37,073 nt of DNA from contig JAZOTD010000010.1 in NCBI GenBank assembly GCA_045657465.1, positions 1 through 37,073 of the forward strand, in the 5' to 3' direction. Positions within the stretch are counted from its first letter, which is position 1; every line of letters starts with the position of its first letter. A program made the translations under genes and the position numbers. The notes under the pieces are model-generated. The model searched no databases and was not told where the DNA came from. It saw nothing but the letters and a program-made list of their open reading frames with translations. This stretch comes from RGIG1681 sp045657465. GTDB lineage: Bacteria; Bacillota; Clostridia; Christensenellales; UBA1242. Positions 32,805-37,073 of this stretch are shown in pieces.

Positions 32805-33098
32805 TTAAAACTCAACGTGTTTGATGCCCTTTTTGTTTGAAAGTCTATAAAGCACAAACTTTCTGCCGATAGAACACACTTCTTCAGCTTTCAAATTAAA
32901 TGCAGCAATCTGCAAATATTCTTTTGCTGACTGTTCCGCGCCCTCCAACACAGAAACCTTAACAAGTTCTCTTGCATGAAGTTCTCTGTCGATTTGTGCA
33001 AGAACAGTTTCTGTCAAACCATCTTTTCCAACAATGGTTGTTGCATCAATAGTGCTGGCCAAACTTCTAAGTTTTGCTCTTTGTTTAGAATTTAACAT
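32805..33098 (-). CDS. yhbY: YhbY family RNA-binding protein
   Basis: A 97-aa CRS1/YhbY-domain protein, which in other bacteria binds pre-50S ribosomal particles and helps ribosome assembly. The whole protein is the domain: SKQRAKLRSLASTIDATTIVGKDGLTETVLAQIDREL, then ELVKVSVLE and IGRKFVLYRLS. Length is normal. AAGGAG lies six bases before the ATG. It is three bases after obg, another ribosome-assembly factor, so the two are co-transcribed. No terminator separates it from the pheS promoter. Confidence 0.95.
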   Translation of the reverse strand: MLNSKQRAKLRSLASTIDATTIVGKDGLTETVLAQIDRELHARELVKVSVLEGAEQSAKEYLQIAAFNLKAEEVCSIGRKFVLYRLSNKKGIKHVEF

Positions 33099-33101
33099 TT
33101 C

Positions 33102-34376
33102 TTACTCCTTAATTTCAAATTCAATATCTTTAATTCTAATAATAGATGTTTCATCTGCACCCATTTTCTTTAATTCTTTAATAATACCTTTATCTTTCAA
33201 AACCTTTTGGAAGAAAGCAAAAGATTGTGAATCAGAAAGCACAACGCCTCTAACAAGTTCATCAATAAAACCACCAACAACTTCAAAAGCCCCATCATCA
33301 GCAACAACAATTTCATATCTATTTGGATTTGGTCTTTCATAAACAAAAGGTTCAAATTCAAGCTTTTGTTTTGGTGGAAGCTGAGCAAGTTTTTCAAGAG
33401 TAACTTTCAAAAGTTCATCAAGATTGTTGTTTGCAACCGCAGAAACCTCAACTACCGAATATTTTGTTTTTAGTCTTGAAAGTTTTGTTTTAAAGTCTTT
33501 AATTTTCTTCTCGTCATCAACAAGGTCAATTTTGTTAAGAACAACAATTTGTGGCAAAGCTGAAACTTCTTCACCGTATTTTTTAAGTTCGTTGTTTACA
33601 ATCTTAAAATCTTCATATGGATCACGCTCTTCACTTCCTGAAATATCAACCACATGAAGCAAAAGTCTTGTTCTTTCAATATGTCTCAAGAAATAATGAC
33701 CTAAACCAACACCTTCGCTAGCCCCTTCGATAAGCCCAGGAATATCTGCAATAACAAATGATTTGTCATTAGCTTTGCACACACCAATATTTGGCGCAAG
33801 TGTTGTAAAGTGATAGTTTGCAATCTTTGGTTTTGCATTTGTAAGCATTGACAAAATCGTGCTCTTTCCAACATTAGGAAATCCAATAAGTCCAACATCT
33901 GCAATGGTTTTAAGTTCCAAAATAACTTCTTTTTCTTCGCAAAGTTGTCCGGTTTGTGAAAATGATGGACGTTGTCTTGTTGAAGACTTAAATCTAGCAT
34001 TTCCAAGTCCACCAAGTCCGCCTTTCAAAACCACAATTTCACTTTTATCTTCAAACATATCTGCAATAATCGAGTTTGTTTCGTTATCTCTAATAACTGT
34101 TCCACAAGGAACTTTTATGATTAAATCTTCACCATTTTTTCCACGACACATCTTGCTTCCGCCATTTCCACCAGCTTCTGCTCTAAAGTGTTTTGTGAAT
34201 CTAAAATCAATCAAACTGTCAATGCCTCTGTCTGCAACAAAAACAATGTTGCCACCATGTCCGCCATCACCACCATCTGGTCCGCCTTTAGCAACATATT
34301 TTTCTGTGTGAAAACTTGTTTTTCCATTTCCACCATTTCCAGCTTTGATAAAAATCTTAACTCTATCTAAATACAT
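33102..34376 (-). CDS. obg: GTPase Obg (CgtA)
   Basis: Obg is an essential GTPase in 50S maturation and stress signalling; in Bacillus it is also needed for sporulation. The 424-aa protein has three domains: the Gly-rich Obg fold (GNGGNGKTSFHTEKYVAKGG, GGDGGHGG), the G domain with GFPNVGKST, DIPGLIEGA, NKIDLVD and VSAVAN, and the C-terminal OCT domain (VYERPNPNRYEIV to the end), found in many but not all Obg proteins. AGGAGA is five bases from the ATG. It sits between nth and yhbY, all in one direction and tightly spaced. Confidence 0.97.
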   Translation of the reverse strand: MYLDRVKIFIKAGNGGNGKTSFHTEKYVAKGGPDGGDGGHGGNIVFVADRGIDSLIDFRFTKHFRAEAGGNGGSKMCRGKNGEDLIIKVPCGTVIRDNETNSIIADMFEDKSEIVVLKGGLGGLGNARFKSSTRQRPSFSQTGQLCEEKEVILELKTIADVGLIGFPNVGKSTILSMLTNAKPKIANYHFTTLAPNIGVCKANDKSFVIADIPGLIEGASEGVGLGHYFLRHIERTRLLLHVVDISGSEERDPYEDFKIVNNELKKYGEEVSALPQIVVLNKIDLVDDEKKIKDFKTKLSRLKTKYSVVEVSAVANNNLDELLKVTLEKLAQLPPKQKLEFEPFVYERPNPNRYEIVVADDGAFEVVGGFIDELVRGVVLSDSQSFAFFQKVLKDKGIIKELKKMGADETSIIRIKDIEFEIKE

Positions 34377-34384
34377 AATATCTC

Positions 34385-35026
34385 CTATTTATGTCTTTTT
34401 GATTGTTTTTTATAAAACTTGCAAACCATTTTTAGTTTGCAATCATCACATCTTGGTTTTATCGCCTTACAAACATATCTGCCGTGCAACACAAGCGAGT
34501 GATGAAATTTTGTCCATTTGTCTTTTGGAATATTTTTTTCCAAATCTTTTTGTGTATTTGAAACATTCATAGAGCAAGCAAGTCCCAACCTGTTTGACAC
34601 TCGAAATACGTGCGTGTCAACTGCAATAGCTGGCACATCATATGCCGTTGAAATCACAACATTGGCTGTTTTTTCACCAACCCCTGCAAGACTTTTAAGT
34701 TCTTTTTTCGTATTTGGAATCTTTCCATCAAATCTATCAATAATATCCTGACTTGCTCTCAAAATGTGTTTAGCTTTATTATGAAAAAAGCCACAAGCAC
34801 GAATTTTTTCTTCAAGTTCTGCTTGTGACAAAGTAATCATTTTTTCAGGTGTGTTAAACTCTTTAAAAAGTTCACTCGTGACAGCATTAACTCGTTTATC
34901 AGTGCATTGAGCCGATAAAATAACCGCCACCAAAAGTTCGTAGTTTGAATGAAACACAAGTTCACATTTTGGATTGTCATAAAGCGCATCAACTTCCTTA
35001 ATTATATCCAAAACATCTTTTTTCAT
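34385..35026 (-). CDS. nth: endonuclease III
   Basis: A base-excision-repair DNA glycosylase/AP lyase acting on oxidised pyrimidines. The 213-aa protein has the helix-hairpin-helix LKSLAGVGEKTANVVIS, which contains the catalytic Lys, the catalytic Asp in VDTHVFRV, and a complete C-terminal [4Fe-4S] pattern at Cys186, 193, 196 and 202 (C-x6-C-x2-C-x5-C). Its ATG overlaps the stop of the upstream HTH gene (TAATG), so the two are coupled. It is followed by obg after eight bases. A small basic tail follows the cluster. Confidence 0.96.
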   Translation of the reverse strand: MKKDVLDIIKEVDALYDNPKCELVFHSNYELLVAVILSAQCTDKRVNAVTSELFKEFNTPEKMITLSQAELEEKIRACGFFHNKAKHILRASQDIIDRFDGKIPNTKKELKSLAGVGEKTANVVISTAYDVPAIAVDTHVFRVSNRLGLACSMNVSNTQKDLEKNIPKDKWTKFHHSLVLHGRYVCKAIKPRCDDCKLKMVCKFYKKQSKRHK

Positions 35027-35439
35027 TACTTTCTACCCAGCCTTTCGCTCATCTTATCATACACTATTGTAAGAAGTTTAAATGACATAGCTTCTTCAAA
35101 GTTTCTGATGTTAAGACCAGTAATTTTATGAATCTTCTCAATTCTATAAAGCAAAGTGTTTCTATGCAAAAACGCATTTCGACTAGTTTCAGAAATGTTA
35201 AGGTTGTTCTTAAAGAACGCATTGATGCATTCAACAAGTTCTTTGTCTTTCATAACTGAAATAATTTCTGGTGTCAAAAATTTTTCTGAAATAGACGCTT
35301 GTTCATCAGGATTCAAGCAACCAATAACGGTTTTGCAGAACGCAGAAAACACAGATTCTTTGACATTTTGATTCTTTTGAACTTTTTCGCCTTTGTTGAT
35401 TTGACCAACAATAGATTGCTTTCCAGATAAATAATCCAT
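35026..35439 (-). CDS. small PucR-type helix-turn-helix protein
   Basis: A 137-aa protein whose C-terminal third is a PucR-family HTH: ISETSRNAFLHRNTLLYRIEKIHKITG, then FEEAMSFKLLTIVYDKM. PucR-type regulators usually carry long N-terminal sensor domains; here only about 75 residues precede the HTH, with no recognised ligand-binding domain. I set the start at 35439, where AAAGGAGA is five bases upstream; a start at 35493 would lie within the promoter's -35. It is transcribed from its own promoter and overlaps nth by one base. It may control its own operon or act with a partner; the target is unknown. Confidence 0.85.
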   Translation of the reverse strand: MDYLSGKQSIVGQINKGEKVQKNQNVKESVFSAFCKTVIGCLNPDEQASISEKFLTPEIISVMKDKELVECINAFFKNNLNISETSRNAFLHRNTLLYRIEKIHKITGLNIRNFEEAMSFKLLTIVYDKMSERLGRK

Positions 35440-35464
35440 AGAAATCTCCTTTATATCATTGCCA

Positions 35465-35493
35465 ATTATAACAAATAATTTATCTAATTTCAA
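35465..35493 (-). promoter_or_regulatory. sigma-A type promoter of the HTH-nth-obg-yhbY operon
   Basis: TTGAAA (35493-35488), 17-base spacer, TATAAT (35470-35465) on the minus strand; predicted start near 35458, with AAAGGAGA in the leader. Confidence 0.8.
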
Positions 35494-35511
35494 TAATTTT
35501 GTCGAAGATTT

Positions 35512-36504
35512 TTAAATAACCCTCGAATTATCAATTTCAGAAAATAACAAAAACTCTCCTAACTCTAGATATTTATTGAATTCACGGTCATTAACTTTTT
35601 CAAAATCAATTTTGTTAGAAATGCAAAGTTTGACATTTTCAGACTCACCTTCAACAATAGTTAAAAGCGACAACTTGTCATAAAACCCAGCATTAAACTT
35701 AATTAAAGTTTCTACATCATCTCTTCCGAAAAAATAAGCTCCGCCTTTTTTTATAATAAACCCATCAACAACTTTGTGAGTATCAACAAAATCAATTACA
35801 CCAAAATTAATTTTTTTGTTTTCAAACTCATTAATCGATTTATATTTATATCCCTTCTGCATAGCCAAATACAAAACTTCTTCAAATGCGATGTTTTTAT
35901 AAAAATCAGCATTTTTCACAAACGATAAGCCACCACTTGCAACAACTATTGTTGAGCCAATATTAAAAATAATGTCTAAAATTTCTTGCATTTCAGCCAT
36001 TTCATCATCAATCAACCCCACAAACTGGTCATCTATAAACCAGATGTTTGGTTTTTTAACAAATGCCCTTGCAAGTGCCAATTTTCGTTTTTCAAGTAGC
36101 GACAACTCTTTTATCTTTGCTGTATCTGGCCTGTTTATCTTAAATTTTAAAAGAAGCTCGCTTAAAGCAGACTCATTTAACCTATCAATTTCTATCATAT
36201 CACACAAAAAATCGAAGTTTTTTCTAATAGAGCCATTCAACAACACAGGCTCAGATAAAACAAGTGAAAACTTTCTGTCTTTATCACTTATTTTCTTAAT
36301 ATCTTTCTCTTCAAACCTAATCTCTCCAATATAAGTTTTGTCAAAACCAGAAAGTGATTTTAACAACGTTGTTTTTCCAGAATCTGTCTGTCCCAATACT
36401 AATAAATTCTTATTTTTAGGCAAAACAAAACTTATGTCTTTTAAACATAATGGCTGTTTGTAATATGCAAAACACAATTTAATTGACTCTAAATATCTTT
36501 TCAT
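35512..36504 (-). CDS. ABC-type ATPase with degenerate catalytic motifs
   Basis: A 330-aa protein with an ABC ATPase domain in residues 1-230. Walker A is intact, GQTDSGKTT (38-46). The other motifs deviate: VLSEP where the Q-loop Gln is expected; LSLLE (134-138) for LSGGQ; WFIDDQF (155-161), with Asp159 in the place of the catalytic Glu; and TIVVASGG, with Ser190 near the H-loop His. It may bind ATP yet hydrolyse it poorly. The C-terminal 100 residues are a small mostly beta domain (VIDFVDTHKVVDGFIIKKGGAYFFGR), reminiscent of the regulatory domain of MalK-type proteins. No permease gene is adjacent. There is no SD sequence; a TATAAT ends six bases before the ATG, predicting a leaderless transcript. 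Confidence 0.85.
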   Translation of the reverse strand: MKRYLESIKLCFAYYKQPLCLKDISFVLPKNKNLLVLGQTDSGKTTLLKSLSGFDKTYIGEIRFEEKDIKKISDKDRKFSLVLSEPVLLNGSIRKNFDFLCDMIEIDRLNESALSELLLKFKINRPDTAKIKELSLLEKRKLALARAFVKKPNIWFIDDQFVGLIDDEMAEMQEILDIIFNIGSTIVVASGGLSFVKNADFYKNIAFEEVLYLAMQKGYKYKSINEFENKKINFGVIDFVDTHKVVDGFIIKKGGAYFFGRDDVETLIKFNAGFYDKLSLLTIVEGESENVKLCISNKIDFEKVNDREFNKYLELGEFLLFSEIDNSRVI

Positions 36505-36510
36505 AAATTC

Positions 36511-36538
36511 ATTATATCACGCCATATAGAAAAATCAA
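36511..36538 (-). promoter_or_regulatory. promoter of the ABC ATPase gene, predicted leaderless
   Basis: TTGATT (36538-36533), 16-base spacer, TATAAT (36516-36511) on the minus strand. Six bases follow before ATG 36504, so transcription should begin at or next to the A of the start codon. Confidence 0.65.
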
Positions 36539-36549
36539 AGAACAAAACA

Positions 36550-36577
36550 AAAAGACGTGCAAAATTGCACGTCTTTT
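36550..36577 (-). terminator. intrinsic terminator after hpf
   Basis: AAAGACGTGC pairs with GCACGTCTTT, followed by a T-run on the minus strand. Confidence 0.92.
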
Positions 36578-36589
36578 TAATTTTAAAAA

Positions 36590-37073
36590 CTATTTTGTTT
36601 TAATCAAACCATAGTTGCCATCTTCTCTCTTATAAAGCACATTAACAAGACCAGTTGTGTTGTCTCTATAAATATAGAAGTCATTGCCGATAAGTTCAAG
36701 TTGGTCAACTGCTTGATCTTCAGAAAGAAGGTCAAGTTCAAACTCTTTCACTTTCACAATTTTTGCAGGTTCAATTTCAGGAACTGCATCGAAGAACAAC
36801 AAATCCATTGGATCAACAGATTTAACGCTATCTTTAACTTTTCCAGCAATTCTAACAATTTGTCTTTCAATTTTAGCAAGACAAGTGTCAAGATTTGCAT
36901 ACATATTGTCAGATTCAACTTCGCTTCTTACGAACAAGTTTTTATCTTTAATAGTAACTTCCATTTTGTATCTTTCTTGAGAGCCAGCTTTAGATAAAAC
37001 AACTTTAGCATTTGCACCAGCATCGAGATACTTTTCAAACTTTTGAACTTTTTTGTCGATAAGGTCAGTAAGT
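36590..37073 (-). CDS. hpf: ribosome hibernation promoting factor, long form, N-terminus beyond window
   Basis: Long HPF pairs two 70S ribosomes into inactive 100S dimers in stationary phase. The reading frame is open to the right edge, with the first complete codon at 37072, so the Met at 36964 is internal: the preceding codons read LTDLIDKKVQKFEKYLDAGANAKVVLSKAG, the end of the first beta-alpha unit of the S30AE domain. Visible after that are VEVTIK-type strands, ESDNMYANLDTCLAKIERQI, a linker, and the C-terminal dimerisation domain (AVDQLELIGNDFYIYRDNTTGLVNVLYKREDGNYGLI). About 160 residues are present and only a short N-terminal piece is missing. The terminator at 36550-36577 ends the unit. 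Confidence 0.95.
   Translation of the reverse strand, partial: LTDLIDKKVQKFEKYLDAGANAKVVLSKAGSQERYKMEVTIKDKNLFVRSEVESDNMYANLDTCLAKIERQIVRIAGKVKDSVKSVDPMDLLFFDAVPEIEPAKIVKVKEFELDLLSEDQAVDQLELIGNDFYIYRDNTTGLVNVLYKREDGNYGLIKTK

Noticed and set aside
33859..34311. A plus-strand open frame of about 150 codons
   Set aside because: Antisense to the Gly-rich and G-domain parts of obg; Pro/Ser-rich shadow with no own signals.
36590..36964. Complete 124-aa protein starting at the Met at 36964
   Set aside because: The frame continues upstream to the window edge with HPF-like sequence, so this Met is internal.

Overview
The window is about 37 kb of AT-rich bacterial chromosome, densely packed and mostly on the minus strand. 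It carries spoVAC-spoVAD-spoVAEB, yunB, a T-box-controlled pheST operon, long-form HPF, ThiI and a clostridial-style type IIA topoisomerase pair. UGA is used as a stop (yunB), so the code is standard. Together these point to an endospore-forming low-GC Firmicute (Bacillota), probably an uncultured Clostridia-type lineage. I see no rRNA, tRNA, CRISPR array, insertion sequence or prophage.

Layout. 1-2583: partial thiI, its cysteine desulfurase, and yunB. 2623-4476: the minimal spoVA set C-D-EB. 4603-5847: a divergent Asn/Ser-rich secreted protein. 5896-7080: a one-pass membrane protein with Ig-like outer domains. 7225-11795: topoisomerase B and A subunits. 11942-15011: two separately promoted genes, one unknown and one with an HExxH metallopeptidase motif. 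15138-17211: a plus-strand glycosyltransferase and murG. 17232-21568: a four-gene operon encoding a coiled-coil protein with an Arg/Ser-rich tail, a DUF1538 membrane protein and two PII-like proteins. 21695-22855: ddl. 22991-27555: the operon deoC-tsaE-tsaB-rimI-hydrolase-murF. 27647-28456: an unknown membrane protein. 28475-32761: the T-box pheS-GNAT-pheT operon. 32805-35439: a PucR-type HTH protein, nth, obg and yhbY. 35512-36504: a degenerate ABC ATPase. 36590-37073: HPF without its N-terminus.

Functionally, ddl, murF and murG serve peptidoglycan synthesis; tsaE/tsaB serve tRNA t6A; thiI and its desulfurase serve tRNA 4-thiouridine; the spoVA genes and yunB serve sporulation and germination. 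Transcription units are well marked: many promoters have a TATAAT-like -10 with 16-18 bp spacing, and about ten intrinsic terminators close the units, several shared by convergent genes.

I find no complete, clearly new defence or mobile system. The points most worth a second look are: promoters placed so that transcription would start at the ATG (cysteine desulfurase and ABC genes); a DeoC homologue whose Schiff-base lysine is serine; an ABC ATPase altered at several catalytic motifs; a MurF-type ligase whose N-terminal domain is a membrane domain; an acetyltransferase gene between pheS and pheT; and the coiled-coil/DUF1538/double-PII operon with a palindrome over its -10.
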